Source of the DNA: Arthrobacter_H rhombi
GTDB lineage: Bacteria > Actinomycetota > Actinomycetes > Actinomycetales > Micrococcaceae
Assembly: GCF_039526245.1 (NCBI RefSeq)
Contig: NZ_BAAAIV010000003.1
Location: forward strand, 186,001 to 250,000
Length of the DNA: 64,000 nt
Reading direction: 5' to 3'
In this document: piece after piece, positions 42,848 to 52,074 of the stretch
Position numbering within the stretch: the first letter of the stretch is position 1
How the letters are laid out: the number at the start of each line of letters is the position of its first letter
Position numbers and translations under genes: made by a program
Notes under the pieces: generated by a model
Told to the model about the DNA's origin: nothing
What the model saw: only the letters and a program-made list of their open reading frames with translations
Database searches by the model: none

Positions 42848-43404
42848 AGGCCGAGCTCGTCCTTGCCGAAGGCGAAGAGGTAGGGAACCCCGGCTTCGGC
42901 TTCGATGCGTTCCTTCGAACCGGTGTCGCGGTCCACGATCACGGCCACGGCGACCACGTTGCCCCCGGCGTTGCGCACACCCTCCACCGCGGTGAGCGCG
43001 GAGCCACCGGTCGTCGAGGTGTCCTCCAGGACCACGACATTGCGTCCGGCCACCTCCGGGCCCTCGACCTGGCGGCCCATCCCGTAGGACTTCTGCGCCT
43101 TGCGCACCACGAACGCGTCGATCGCGCGTCCCGCGGATCCGGCGGCGTGCATCACGGCGGTCCCGACGGGATCGGCACCCATGGTCAGGCCGCCGGCGTT
43201 CGTGAAGTCGATGCCTGCCTCATCGAGCAGGTCCAGCATGACGGAGCCCACCAGCGGAGCGGCCTCGTGGTGCAGCGTGATCCGGCGCAGGTCCACGTAG
43301 TAGTCGGCTTCCTTGCCGGAGGAGAGCGTGACCTTGCCGCGGACCACGGCGAGTTCCTGGATGAGTTCGAGCAGGCGGGTGCGGGCGTCGTTGTTCGAGG
43401 TCAT
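42844..43404 (-). CDS. pyrE: Orotate phosphoribosyltransferase
   Basis: A 186-residue type I PRTase with the PRPP loop VVVLEDTSTTGGSALTAVEG, KVTLSSGKEADYYVDLRRITLH and GGLTMGADPVGTAV. It transfers PRPP to orotate to make OMP in UMP synthesis. The family start MTSNNDAR is at 43404; a longer in-frame start at 43431 lacks support. It appears monocistronic and away from other pyr genes, which is common in this group. Confidence 0.95.
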   Translation of the reverse strand: MTSNNDARTRLLELIQELAVVRGKVTLSSGKEADYYVDLRRITLHHEAAPLVGSVMLDLLDEAGIDFTNAGGLTMGADPVGTAVMHAAGSAGRAIDAFVVRKAQKSYGMGRQVEGPEVAGRNVVVLEDTSTTGGSALTAVEGVRNAGGNVVAVAVIVDRDTGSKERIEAEAGVPYLFAFGKDELGL

Positions 43405-43489
43405 GCTTCTTATTCTAGGTGGCCCGCCCACGCAGTGCCTTTCCTGCGGGTGGCAAGACAGCGGGGCGGTCCCGGGCTAGGGTGAAACC

Positions 43490-43933
43490 ATGAACGCTCA
43501 GCGACCGATCGGATACTGGCTCAAGCTGGTGGACTCGCTCATTTCGGAGCAGTTCGCCGCCTCGTTGGAGGAGCACGGCGTCACGCGCCGACAATGGCAA
43601 CTCCTGAACCTGCTCGGGGTGGATCCCCACACCTCGGACGAACTCATGGCTGCCCTGGCGCCGTTCTTCGACGAGGTCTCCCCGGAGGGCGAACCGGCAT
43701 CGCCGGCCGAGCACCTGACCGAACTCCTGGAGTCCGGCTGGGTCGCCCAGGACGGGGACTCCTACGTGCTGACCGACCGCGGCCGCACCAGCCTGGAACG
43801 GCTTACGGAGATCGTCGAGGGCATGCGCGAACGCTCCAGCGCCGGCGTCACCGCCGAACAGTACGAGACCACCATCGCCACCCTGCAGCGCATGGCCACC
43901 AATCTCGGCTGGTCCGGCACGGAACGCGCATGA
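43490..43933 (+). CDS. MarR-like winged-helix protein coupled to the Stealth gene
   Basis: A 147-residue protein beginning MNAQRPIGYWLKLVDSLI. A MarR-like winged helix spans about 20-110 (TRRQWQLLNLLGVDPHTSDELM, AEHLTELLESGWVAQDGDSYVLTDRGRTSLERL). It overlaps the Stealth gene by 4 nt, so the two are one unit. It may control capsule-related expression or only its own operon. Confidence 0.8.
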   Translation: MNAQRPIGYWLKLVDSLISEQFAASLEEHGVTRRQWQLLNLLGVDPHTSDELMAALAPFFDEVSPEGEPASPAEHLTELLESGWVAQDGDSYVLTDRGRTSLERLTEIVEGMRERSSAGVTAEQYETTIATLQRMATNLGWSGTERA

Positions 43934-45597
43934 ACGCACCCGACCAGAGCACCGATCCCCTCGAGGCAACGCGCACCGCCCCGCACCCCGACGAGGTCTT
44001 CCACGGCACCCCCGAGGACGACGGCGCCGCCTCCCCGGTCCGGGAAGTCACCTCGCCTGCGGCGATGGCCCGGCTCCAGGAGCGCGCCGACGTCGTGCGC
44101 GCCGAGGGCCGCTACGCGCTGGTGAACAGCTCCATCACCCCCCACGAGGCGATGGTGACCGACCTGTTGTTCATCCGCGACGTCCTCGACGCGGCGGGTG
44201 TGGGTTACCTGCTCGTGCGCGGCAACGACGCACGGCCGGTCATCGCCGTGCCCTGGACCGACCGCAAGGCCCTGCGCCAGGCCCTGGTGGCCGCCTGCCA
44301 GAATGAGCCCTTCTATTCGCTGACCGTCGATACCCGCAAGGACAAGGCGCTGCTGGTCGCCGACGGAAAACTAGCGGCCAGCTCCAAGGCGCGCATGTTC
44401 AGGCTCTACCGGCCACGCATCGAACCCGCCGGCGGCCTGGCATTCGGCGCCTCCACCGGCGTCCAGGTCGAGCTCTGGCAGTGGACGGATACCGGCCAGG
44501 TCCACCTGCCCATGGAGAACTCACTGACGCGGGCGACGCTACCCGCCGGCGAGGCGGTCCGCGGGACCGTGCACCGGTTCGGTCGCGAGTGGCCGACCAT
44601 CGAGAACATGTTCGCCGAACACGCCATGGACATCTCCTTCCCGATCGACATGGTGTTCTCCTGGGTGGACGGCAACGACATCGAGCACCAGCGCTACCGG
44701 GCATCGTTCATGGACGGCGTCGTGGTCGGAGAAGGGGACGACGCCGAGGCCCGCTACCGGCAGATCGATGAGCTGAAGTACGCCCTGCGCAGCGTCTACA
44801 TGTTCGCCCCCTGGGTGCGCCACATCTACATCGCCACCGATTCGCCCATCCCGGCCTGGCTGGATGCCGACCATCAGCGGATCAGCGTCGTGCGGGCCCC
44901 GGACCATTTCCGCGACCCGTCGGTGCTGCCGACCTTCAACTCACAGGCGGTGGAGTCCCAGCTCCAGCACATCGATGGCTTGTCCGAGCACTTCCTGTAC
45001 TCGAACGATGACATGTTCTTCGGCCGCCCCCTGGGGCCAGACATGTTCTTCTCCCCCGGCGGGATCACCAAGTTCATCGAGGCGGGGACCCGCATCGGCC
45101 TCGGTGACAACCATCTGGACCGCTCCGGCTTCGAGAACTCCGCCCGCGTGAACCGCCGGCTGCTCAACGACCGGTTCGGACGGATCACCACACGGCACCT
45201 GGAACACACCGCGGCACCGCTGCGGCGCAGCGTGCTGCGGGAGCTGGAGGAGGTGTTCCCCGCCGAGTTCGCGGCCACGGCGGCGAGCCGGTTCCGTGCG
45301 AAGGACAACATCTCGGTCACCAACTCGCTGTACCACTACTACGCGCTGTTGACCGGCCGCGCGGTGACCAAGGAGAAGGCCAAGGTCAAGTACGTGGACA
45401 CCACGATGTATGACGGCCTCGATTCACTGCGCAAACTGCTGAAGAAGCGCAACCAGGACTTCTTCTGCCTCAATGACGGCAGCTTCCCGGAGGTGCCGGC
45501 CCGGGAACGGCAGGAAGTGGTCACCGGGTTCCTGCAGGGTTACTTCCCGATCGCCGCCCCGTGGGAACGTCCAGCGGCCGGCCCCCACGCCGACTGA
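43930..45597 (+). CDS. Stealth family sugar-phosphate transferase
   Basis: A 555-residue protein. Stealth regions appear in order: CR1 FPIDMVFSWVDGND (about 237-250), CR2 DELKYALRSVYMFAPWVRHI with SNDDMFFGRP, CR3 around NSLYHYYAL, and CR4 near the C-terminus with QDFFCLNDG. Relatives transfer sugar-1-phosphates in capsule or cell-wall glycan synthesis. About 235 N-terminal residues precede CR1, partly Pro/Glu-rich and partly a domain with LLFIRDVLDAAGVGYLLVRG. ATG 43930 overlaps the MarR stop. Confidence 0.9.
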   Translation: MNAPDQSTDPLEATRTAPHPDEVFHGTPEDDGAASPVREVTSPAAMARLQERADVVRAEGRYALVNSSITPHEAMVTDLLFIRDVLDAAGVGYLLVRGNDARPVIAVPWTDRKALRQALVAACQNEPFYSLTVDTRKDKALLVADGKLAASSKARMFRLYRPRIEPAGGLAFGASTGVQVELWQWTDTGQVHLPMENSLTRATLPAGEAVRGTVHRFGREWPTIENMFAEHAMDISFPIDMVFSWVDGNDIEHQRYRASFMDGVVVGEGDDAEARYRQIDELKYALRSVYMFAPWVRHIYIATDSPIPAWLDADHQRISVVRAPDHFRDPSVLPTFNSQAVESQLQHIDGLSEHFLYSNDDMFFGRPLGPDMFFSPGGITKFIEAGTRIGLGDNHLDRSGFENSARVNRRLLNDRFGRITTRHLEHTAAPLRRSVLRELEEVFPAEFAATAASRFRAKDNISVTNSLYHYYALLTGRAVTKEKAKVKYVDTTMYDGLDSLRKLLKKRNQDFFCLNDGSFPEVPARERQEVVTGFLQGYFPIAAPWERPAAGPHAD

Positions 45598-46495
45598 CGG
45601 CCGCCGGGTCGATGCCGTTCTGGCGGAGGATCGCCGCCACCCGGTCCGGCGCCACCACCTCGCCGACGCTGTCCCCACCGGCTGCCGGGACCACGGAATG
45701 CACGATGCTCCCGGGAAGGACGTGGACCAGGTTGTAGGCCTGGGCGTCGTCGCGGCCCCGGGTCCCGCGGATCCCGAGCCCGGGGTCCACGCCGGCCGCC
45801 AAATCCTGCGTGTAGCAGGTGGCCGAGGCCACCGATACGGGGATGCCGACGAAGGTGCCGAAGGTCGAGTAGTGCAGGTGTCCGGCCAGGATGGTGCGCA
45901 CATCGGTGCCCTGCAGCACCTCGGCGAGCGCCGCTTGCCCGCGTAACTCCACCAGGATCGCCAGCGGTTGGATGCAGGCCACCGGCGGATGGTGCATGGC
46001 CAGGATCGTCCCATCAGGTGCCGGGGTGGCCAGCTCGCCGCGGAGCCACTGCAGCTGGTCCGCGTCGACCTCGCCGTGATGGCTTCCCGGGACCGTCGTG
46101 TCCAGGGTGATGATCCGCAGTCCACCCACCCACGTCACGCGATCCAGGGGTTCGGTACCGGCCGGTTCCCCCAGTAGCTCCGTCCGCAGCGTCGACCGGT
46201 CGTCATGGTTGCCGGCCGCCCAGATGACCCGTGTCTTCAGGCGTGCAGCGGCTGGTTCGATGATCGAGCGCAGCGTCGCATAGGCATCGGGTTCCCCCTT
46301 GTCCGCCAGGTCGCCGGTGATGACCAGCGCGTCGGGTTGTTCACCCGAGGCCTCGAGCCGGGCCACCAGGGCACGCAGCCGCTCGATGCTGTCCAATGAT
46401 CCGGCCAGCAGCGCGCCACCACCCCGTAGGTGGGTGTCGCTGAGGTGGACCAGCACATGGTCCGGAGCGGGGTGCTCCGGATGGATGGGCTCCAT
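45521..46495 (-). CDS. Calcineurin-like metallophosphoesterase (Icc/CpdA type)
   Basis: A 324-residue enzyme with the metal motifs in order: HLSDTHLRG (DxH), ITGDLADKGEPD (GDxxD), AAGNHDDRSTLR (GNHD), AMHHPPV and GHLHYSTFGTF (GHxH). It is a cytoplasmic phosphodiesterase; cAMP is the typical Icc/CpdA substrate but is not proven. The 3' 77 nt overlap the convergent Stealth gene, an unusually long overlap. The long open frame upstream of 46495 is antisense to nadE and the synthetase and is not coding. Confidence 0.88.
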   Translation of the reverse strand: MEPIHPEHPAPDHVLVHLSDTHLRGGGALLAGSLDSIERLRALVARLEASGEQPDALVITGDLADKGEPDAYATLRSIIEPAAARLKTRVIWAAGNHDDRSTLRTELLGEPAGTEPLDRVTWVGGLRIITLDTTVPGSHHGEVDADQLQWLRGELATPAPDGTILAMHHPPVACIQPLAILVELRGQAALAEVLQGTDVRTILAGHLHYSTFGTFVGIPVSVASATCYTQDLAAGVDPGLGIRGTRGRDDAQAYNLVHVLPGSIVHSVVPAAGGDSVGEVVAPDRVAAILRQNGIDPAAVSRRGGRPLDVPTGRRSGSNPAGTR

Positions 46496-46615
46496 GAACG
46501 CTTCCTCACGCCAGGTGATTCCTGCTTGCTGCCCCCTACTATTCACCATCGGGGCCCCGAAATGCACCAGCACCGCGTCACAGCGTGCCGTCGAGCCGGG
46601 TACTACTGTGGAGGG

Positions 46616-47449
46616 ATGCGCGAATTGCAGGCACGGATCATCAGCGACATGGGCGTGAAGCCGACCATCAACCCGGCAGTGGAGGTGGAACGTCGTGTCT
46701 CCTTCCTGCGCGATTACCTGGCCGCGACCGGCACCAACGGGTTCGTCCTGGGCATCTCCGGCGGGCTCGATTCGACCCTGGCCGGGCGGCTGGCGCAGCT
46801 GACCGTCGAGGAGGCAGCCACCGACGGCCTCGACGTGGACTTCGTGGCCGTCCGGCTGCCCTACGGCGTCCAGGCGGACGAGGACGATGCCGCCGCCGCC
46901 ATGGAGTTCATTGCACCGAAGACCTCCTGGACCTACGACATCAAGCCGGCGGTCGACGCGCTGGCCACCGAATACTCGCGGACCACCGGGGCCGCGATCA
47001 GCGACTTCAACAAGGGCAACACCAAGGCCCGGCTGCGCATGACCGCCCAGTACGCCCTGGCCGGCGAGCGCAACCACCTGGTCATCGGCACGGACCACGC
47101 TGCCGAATCGGTCTCCGGTTTCTTCACGAAGTTCGGCGATGGCGGGGCAGATATCCTGCCGCTCTACGGGCTGGACAAGCGGCAGAACCGCCAGCTGCTG
47201 CGCCATCTCGGCGCACCGCAACGCCTGTGGTCCAAACCGCCCACCGCTGACCTGCTGGACGGCACGCCGCTGCGCACCGATGAGGACGAGCTCGGCCTGG
47301 CGTACGACGACATCGACGACTACCTCGAGGGTCGCTCCGTCCCGGAAGCCGTTGCCGAGGCCATCGAGACCCGGTTCCTGCGCAGCCGCCACAAGCGCGC
47401 CACCCCGGTGACGCTGATGGACGAGTGGTGGAGGACCCCCGCCGGCTGA
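46616..47449 (+). CDS. nadE: NH3-dependent NAD+ synthetase
   Basis: A 277-residue E. coli-type NadE: the PP-loop SGGLDST (48-54), RLPYGVQADEDDA, DFNKGNTKARLRMTAQYALAG, VIGTDHAAESVSGFFTKFGDGGADILPLYGLDKRQ and PPTADL. It amidates nicotinic acid adenine dinucleotide with ammonia. It lacks a glutaminase domain. GAGGG lies just before ATG 46616. It appears monocistronic. Confidence 0.95.
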   Translation: MRELQARIISDMGVKPTINPAVEVERRVSFLRDYLAATGTNGFVLGISGGLDSTLAGRLAQLTVEEAATDGLDVDFVAVRLPYGVQADEDDAAAAMEFIAPKTSWTYDIKPAVDALATEYSRTTGAAISDFNKGNTKARLRMTAQYALAGERNHLVIGTDHAAESVSGFFTKFGDGGADILPLYGLDKRQNRQLLRHLGAPQRLWSKPPTADLLDGTPLRTDEDELGLAYDDIDDYLEGRSVPEAVAEAIETRFLRSRHKRATPVTLMDEWWRTPAG

Positions 47450-47549
47450 CGTCACGGAGGAAACGGGTCTTCCAAACACTAGGATGTCCACGTATATTCG
47501 GGGAAACACCTCGCCGGGGTCGGCCCGGTGCCCCGATGAAAGGTGAAAA

Positions 47550-49286
47550 ATGTCAGTCACCGACGACTTCCGCGCAGCCCGCGACCATCTCGTCTCCCTG
47601 AGGGGCGACCATGCCCGGGCCCGCGAGGAATTCCGCTGGCCGGTGTTCACGGAATTCAATTTCGGCCTGGACTGGTTCGACGCCGTGGCCGCCACACCCG
47701 AACGGGCCGACACCCCTGCCCTGATCATCGTCGAGCAAGACGGGTCATCCACCCGCCGCACCTGGGCCGAGCTCTCCGCCCGCTCCAACCAGGTGGCCAA
47801 CTGGATGCGCGAGTCCGGCTTCGCCCGCGGCGACAAGGCCATCCTCATGCTCGGCAACCAGGTCGAGTTGTGGGAGATCATGCTCGCCGGCATCAAGCTG
47901 GGCATCGTCATGATCCCCACCACCACACAGATGGGCCCGGCCGACCTGGCCGACCGCGTCGAGCGCGGCGGCGCCTCCTGGGCCATCGCCGGCACCGGCG
48001 ATCTGGCCAAATTCGCCGACGTCCCCGGCGACTACCGGCTCGTCGCGGTCGGCGATGCGCCCACCGCCCTGGTCCAGGGCACGACGGCGGTGCTCTCCTA
48101 TGCCGCTTCCGGCGCGTCCGCCACGGACTTCACCCCGGACGGGCCGACGCCCGGAGATGAGACCCTGCTGCTCTACTTCACCTCGGGCACCACCTCGAAG
48201 GCCAAGCTCGTCGAGCACACCCATACCTCCTACCCGGTCGGACACCTCTCCACCATGTACTGGATTGGGCTGGGCCCCGGGGACGTGCACCTGAACGTCG
48301 CCTCACCGGGCTGGGCCAAACATGCCTGGTCCAACGTGTTCACCCCGTGGATCGCCGAGGCCACCGTGTTCATCTACAACTACGACCGGTTCGACCCGGC
48401 CGCGCTGATGGACCAGATGGAAGCGGAGAAGGTCACCAGCTTCTGCGCCCCTCCTACCGTGTGGCGGCTGCTGATCCAGGCCGACCTGTCCCGGTTGAAG
48501 ACCCCGCCCACCAAGGTGGTCTCCGCGGGCGAGCCGCTCAACGCCGAGGTCATCGACCAGGTGTACCGGGCCTGGGGCCAGCAGATCCGCGACGGGTTCG
48601 GGCAGACCGAAACCACCGTGCAGATCGCCAACACCCCGGGCCAGCCCGTGAAGATCGGTGCCATGGGCCTCCCCCTGCCCGGCTACGACGTCGTGCTGCT
48701 CGATCCCGCCACCGGCGAGGAGGGAGATCTCGGCGAGATCTGCCTGCGTCTGGATCCACGTCCCCTGGGGCTGATGAAGTCCTACTATGGCGACCCGGAG
48801 AAGACGGCCACCGCCTTCCGCGACGGCTACTACCACACCGGCGACGTCGCCGAACGGGACGAACGCGGGATCATCACCTATGTCGGCCGGGACGACGACG
48901 TGTTCAAGTCCAGCGACTACCGGCTGAGCCCCTTCGAACTCGAGTCGGTGCTCATCGAGCATCCCTCGGTGGCGGAGGCCGCCGTCGTGCCCTCACCGGA
49001 GCCGCTGAAGCTCAACGTGCCCAAGGCCTATGTCGTTCTTGCCGCGGGCCACGCCGCGGACGCGTCGACCGCTGAGGACATCCTGGGGTACTGCCGCGAG
49101 CACCTGCCGGCCTTCAAGCGCATCCGTCGGCTGGAGTTCGCCGAGCTGCCCAAGACGATTTCGGGCAAGATCCGCCGGGTCGAGCTGCGGCGCAACGAGG
49201 AGCACCGCCACGGTGGCACCCCGCCCGCAGGGCAGGGCGTGGAGTATGCGGACACCGACTTCCCGAACCTCAAGAGCCGCGGATGA
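47550..49286 (+). CDS. AMP-dependent acyl-CoA synthetase
   Basis: A 578-residue ANL-superfamily ligase close to medium-chain/butyryl synthetases: the P-loop YFTSGTTSKAK, SAGEPLN, DGFGQTETT, YYHTGDVAERDERGIITYVGRDDDVFKSSDYR and the catalytic-lysine motif LPKTISGKIRR. It would activate a short, medium-chain or aromatic carboxylic acid. The P-loop reads TSGTTSKAK, with Ser for the usual Gly. It overlaps a MarR regulator by 4 nt, and valine-catabolic genes lie convergent. Branched or aromatic acid use is a fair guess. Confidence 0.92.
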   Translation: MSVTDDFRAARDHLVSLRGDHARAREEFRWPVFTEFNFGLDWFDAVAATPERADTPALIIVEQDGSSTRRTWAELSARSNQVANWMRESGFARGDKAILMLGNQVELWEIMLAGIKLGIVMIPTTTQMGPADLADRVERGGASWAIAGTGDLAKFADVPGDYRLVAVGDAPTALVQGTTAVLSYAASGASATDFTPDGPTPGDETLLLYFTSGTTSKAKLVEHTHTSYPVGHLSTMYWIGLGPGDVHLNVASPGWAKHAWSNVFTPWIAEATVFIYNYDRFDPAALMDQMEAEKVTSFCAPPTVWRLLIQADLSRLKTPPTKVVSAGEPLNAEVIDQVYRAWGQQIRDGFGQTETTVQIANTPGQPVKIGAMGLPLPGYDVVLLDPATGEEGDLGEICLRLDPRPLGLMKSYYGDPEKTATAFRDGYYHTGDVAERDERGIITYVGRDDDVFKSSDYRLSPFELESVLIEHPSVAEAAVVPSPEPLKLNVPKAYVVLAAGHAADASTAEDILGYCREHLPAFKRIRRLEFAELPKTISGKIRRVELRRNEEHRHGGTPPAGQGVEYADTDFPNLKSRG

Positions 49287-49801
49287 GCACGGCGTTGCCC
49301 TTCGACCCGATTGCCGCGGCCCAACGCAACTGGGAGGACCAGGGGTGGACGGCCGAGGCGGCGCCCATGGCGGCGATCACGGCGATCATGCGCGCCCAGC
49401 AGATCCTGCTGCAGCGCTGCGAGGCGGTCGTCAAGCCGTTGGGGCTGACGTTCGCCCGCTACGAGTTGTTGGCCCTGCTCGGCTTCTCGCGGACCGGCTC
49501 GCTGCCGATGGTCAAGGTCAGCGCACTGCTCCAGGTCCACCCGACGTCGGTGACGAATGCCGTGGACCGGCTCGAACGTGCGGGGTTCGTCCAGCGCAGC
49601 CCCCACCCAACGGACGGGCGGACCACGCTCGTCTCGCTCACCGACCGGGGCCGAGATGTCGCCGAGCGGTCCACGGCGGAATTGAATTCCGCGGTGTTCT
49701 CGGCTCCGGGCTTCCCCGCGGAGGACATCACGGCACTGATCGGGATCCTCGGCCGTTTCCGCCAACAGGCAGGGGATTTCACGATCGAGCCACCGGACTG
49801 A
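49283..49801 (+). CDS. MarR-family regulator coupled to the acyl-CoA synthetase
   Basis: A 172-residue MarR protein. The winged helix is FARYELLALLGFSRTGSLPMVKVSALLQVHPTSVTNAVDRLERAGFVQRSPHPTDGRTTLVSLTDRGRDV, with the wing arginine DGR. A preceding dimerisation helix begins at about 25. It starts 4 nt inside the synthetase gene and probably senses the acid or its CoA ester. It is convergent with mmsB, 21 nt apart. Confidence 0.9.
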   Translation: MSTALPFDPIAAAQRNWEDQGWTAEAAPMAAITAIMRAQQILLQRCEAVVKPLGLTFARYELLALLGFSRTGSLPMVKVSALLQVHPTSVTNAVDRLERAGFVQRSPHPTDGRTTLVSLTDRGRDVAERSTAELNSAVFSAPGFPAEDITALIGILGRFRQQAGDFTIEPPD

Positions 49802-49822
49802 CACGCCCCGCAGGGGGACCTT

Positions 49823-50737
49823 TCAGTCGACGCCCGCGGAGCGGTCCCGGATATCGGTGATGATGCCGGAGAAGTCGCGACCGGCACCTCCCTCATCGCG
49901 GAATCGTTCATAGATCCGGGCGGCCATCGGCCCCAATTCGGCGGCGACGCCGGTGCTTTCGATCGCGTTCATCGCCAATCCCAGGTCCTTGGCCATCAGC
50001 GCACCGGCAAATCCGGGTTGGTAGTCACGGTTCGCGGGGCTGGCCGGCACGGGGCCGGGCACGGGGCAATTGGTGGTCACGGCCCAGCATTGTCCGGAGG
50101 CAGTGGAGACCACGTCGTAGAGGGCCTGATGGGTCAGGCCCAGCTTCTCTCCGAGCACGAAGGCCTCGGAAGCGGCGATCATGCTCACGCCCAGGATCAT
50201 GTTGTTGCAGACCTTGGCCGCCTGGCCGGCGCCGTGGTCCCCGCAGTGGACGAGTTTGCCGCCCATGACCTCCAGCAGGGGTCGGACCGCCTCGAGGTCC
50301 TCGGCCAGGGCGCCGATCATGAACGTCAGCGTTCCGGCCTCGGCTCCGACGACGCCGCCGGACACCGGCGCATCGACGCTGCGGTGCCCTGCCTCCACCA
50401 CCAGCCCTGCGGCTTCGCGGGCCTCGTCGACATTGATGGTGGAGCAATCCAGGAACATGGTGCCCGGGCCGGCAACGTCGAGCAGACCCGGACCGTCGAC
50501 ACCGCGGTAGGCGTCCAACAGCTGCTGCCCGCCGGGGAACATGGTCAGCACCACGTGGGCGCCTTTCACCGCCTCAAGCGCTGACGCGGCGGTGGGTATG
50601 CCCGCGGCTTGGGCTGCTTCGACGGCCGCCGGGACGACGTCGAAGCCACGCACTGAGTAGCCGGCGGCGACGAGGTTTCCTGCCATCGGCAGTCCCATGT
50701 GGCCCAAGCCCAGGAAGGCGATGGTTCCGGAGTCCAT
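49823..50737 (-). CDS. mmsB: 3-hydroxyisobutyrate dehydrogenase
   Basis: A 304-residue beta-hydroxyacid dehydrogenase: FLGLGHMGLPMAGNL, FLDCSTINVDEAREAA, DAPVSGGVVGAEAGTLTFMIG, and the catalytic lysine in GAGQAAKVCNNM. C-terminal PGFAGALMAKDLGLA fits MmsB. It oxidises 3-hydroxyisobutyrate to methylmalonate semialdehyde in valine breakdown. It is coupled to the hydrolase gene upstream by a 1-nt TGATG overlap. Confidence 0.93.
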   Translation of the reverse strand: MDSGTIAFLGLGHMGLPMAGNLVAAGYSVRGFDVVPAAVEAAQAAGIPTAASALEAVKGAHVVLTMFPGGQQLLDAYRGVDGPGLLDVAGPGTMFLDCSTINVDEAREAAGLVVEAGHRSVDAPVSGGVVGAEAGTLTFMIGALAEDLEAVRPLLEVMGGKLVHCGDHGAGQAAKVCNNMILGVSMIAASEAFVLGEKLGLTHQALYDVVSTASGQCWAVTTNCPVPGPVPASPANRDYQPGFAGALMAKDLGLAMNAIESTGVAAELGPMAARIYERFRDEGGAGRDFSGIITDIRDRSAGVD

Positions 50738-51828
50738 CAGGCACGCTCCTTGACGTCGTCCGCCAGGCCGAGTTCTCCACCGTGTTCGTCGGGCTCGAGC
50801 GGTTCGAAGTAGTCGCGGATCACCTGGGGACTGATCTGGTCCAGGGTCGCCGGGCTCCAACGCGGACGGCGGTCCTTGTCGATGACCTGGGCGCGGATGC
50901 CCTCGAGGAAATCATGGGAGGCGAGCATGCGCACCCCCACCCGATAGTCCTGGTCGAGCGCGTCCTCCAGGCTGCCCAGATCCGCGGCCCGCCGCAGCGC
51001 AGCCAGGGTGGTCTTCACCGCGGTGGGGGATTTGGCGGCGATCGTCTCCGCGGCCTCGGCTGCCGACCCGCCGCGCGTGCGCAACCTGCCGAGGATCCGT
51101 TCGATGGAATCCCCGGCGTAGTCCTTGCCCATGGCGCCGCAGTCGTCGGCCAGGCCGGAAACGGGGGCCGGGAGGGCGACCTGCGTGATGGCGGCTTCAA
51201 CGTCGTCCGGGTGGGCCGCCGTTTCCAGGGCAGTTGCCAATGCCGGCAGGGAGCCGGAATCCACGTAGGTGTCTGCCAGCCCGAGGTGCAGGGCGTCGGC
51301 GGCATCCAGGTGCGCGCTGGTCAACGCGGCATGGGTTCCAGATTCCCCCGGCGCACGGGCCAGCAGGTAGAGCCCGCCCACGTCGGGAACGAATCCGATG
51401 GTCGTTTCGGGCATTCCGGTGCGGGTCCGTTCGGTGACGATCCGGTGGCTTCCGTGGGCCGCGACGCCGACCCCGCCACCGAGGACCAATCCGTCCATGA
51501 AGGCGACGTACGGTTTCGGATAGCTGGCGATCAGGGCGTTGAGCCGGTACTCGGCCCGCCAGAAGGCGGCAGTGGCCGTTCCTCCGCCGGGGATGTCACG
51601 GTAGATGGCGACGATGTCGCCGCCAGCGCACAACCCGCGCTCACCGGCACCGGTCAACAGGACGCTCACCACTGCGTCGTCGTCCTGCCACCGCCTGAGC
51701 TGGGTGTACATGGCCTCGACCATGCCGTGGGTGAGGGCATTGACGGAGCGGGGACGGTTCAGGGTGATGATGCCCAGGGTTCCGCGGACCTCGAACAGGA
51801 CCTCGGGTTCGGTGGGGGCGTCGTTCAT
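50737..51828 (-). CDS. 3-hydroxyisobutyryl-CoA hydrolase (enoyl-CoA hydratase family)
   Basis: A 363-residue crotonase-fold protein: LNRPRSVNALTHGMVEAM, GLCAGGDIVAIYRD, YVAFMDGLVLGGGVGVAAHGSHRI, MPETTIGFVPDVGG and a long C-terminal helical region with LDQDYRVGVRM. The length and C-terminus fit HIBCH rather than enoyl-CoA hydratase. It hydrolyses 3-hydroxyisobutyryl-CoA, feeding mmsB directly downstream. GAAGGACATT precedes the ATG. With mmsB it covers two consecutive valine steps. Confidence 0.92.
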   Translation of the reverse strand: MNDAPTEPEVLFEVRGTLGIITLNRPRSVNALTHGMVEAMYTQLRRWQDDDAVVSVLLTGAGERGLCAGGDIVAIYRDIPGGGTATAAFWRAEYRLNALIASYPKPYVAFMDGLVLGGGVGVAAHGSHRIVTERTRTGMPETTIGFVPDVGGLYLLARAPGESGTHAALTSAHLDAADALHLGLADTYVDSGSLPALATALETAAHPDDVEAAITQVALPAPVSGLADDCGAMGKDYAGDSIERILGRLRTRGGSAAEAAETIAAKSPTAVKTTLAALRRAADLGSLEDALDQDYRVGVRMLASHDFLEGIRAQVIDKDRRPRWSPATLDQISPQVIRDYFEPLEPDEHGGELGLADDVKERA

Positions 51829-51959
51829 GGAATGTCCTTCCGGGTGGCGGTTCGTTGGCCAGGACCCGGCACTCCGGCCGCGGTCCAGGCCACCCGAACT
51901 CCAAGCTACTCGGACACCCTTTGAATTTCTAGGGAGGTCCGGTGCCGGTGGACCACCGC

Positions 51960-51980
51960 GGCCGCCCCCGTGGGGCGGCC
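51960..51980 (-). terminator. Terminator downstream of the ABC operon
   Basis: A 9-bp perfect stem, GGCCGCCCC / GGGGCGGCC, around a CGT loop between the permease stop (52075) and the HIBCH gene. The rest of this 246-nt gap holds only the presumed HIBCH promoter. Confidence 0.65.
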
Positions 51981-52074
51981 ACCTCGTGCGAGCTCGACAC
52001 CCGCCCCGTCCCGGCGCTCCCCGGCCCACATCACCGGCGGGGAATAGCCGAACTGCCGATCACCGGGTCTCCGG

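Noticed and set aside
46496..48010. Long N-terminal extension of the phosphoesterase frame
   Set aside because: It lies antisense to nadE and the acyl-CoA synthetase; the enzyme itself starts at 46495.
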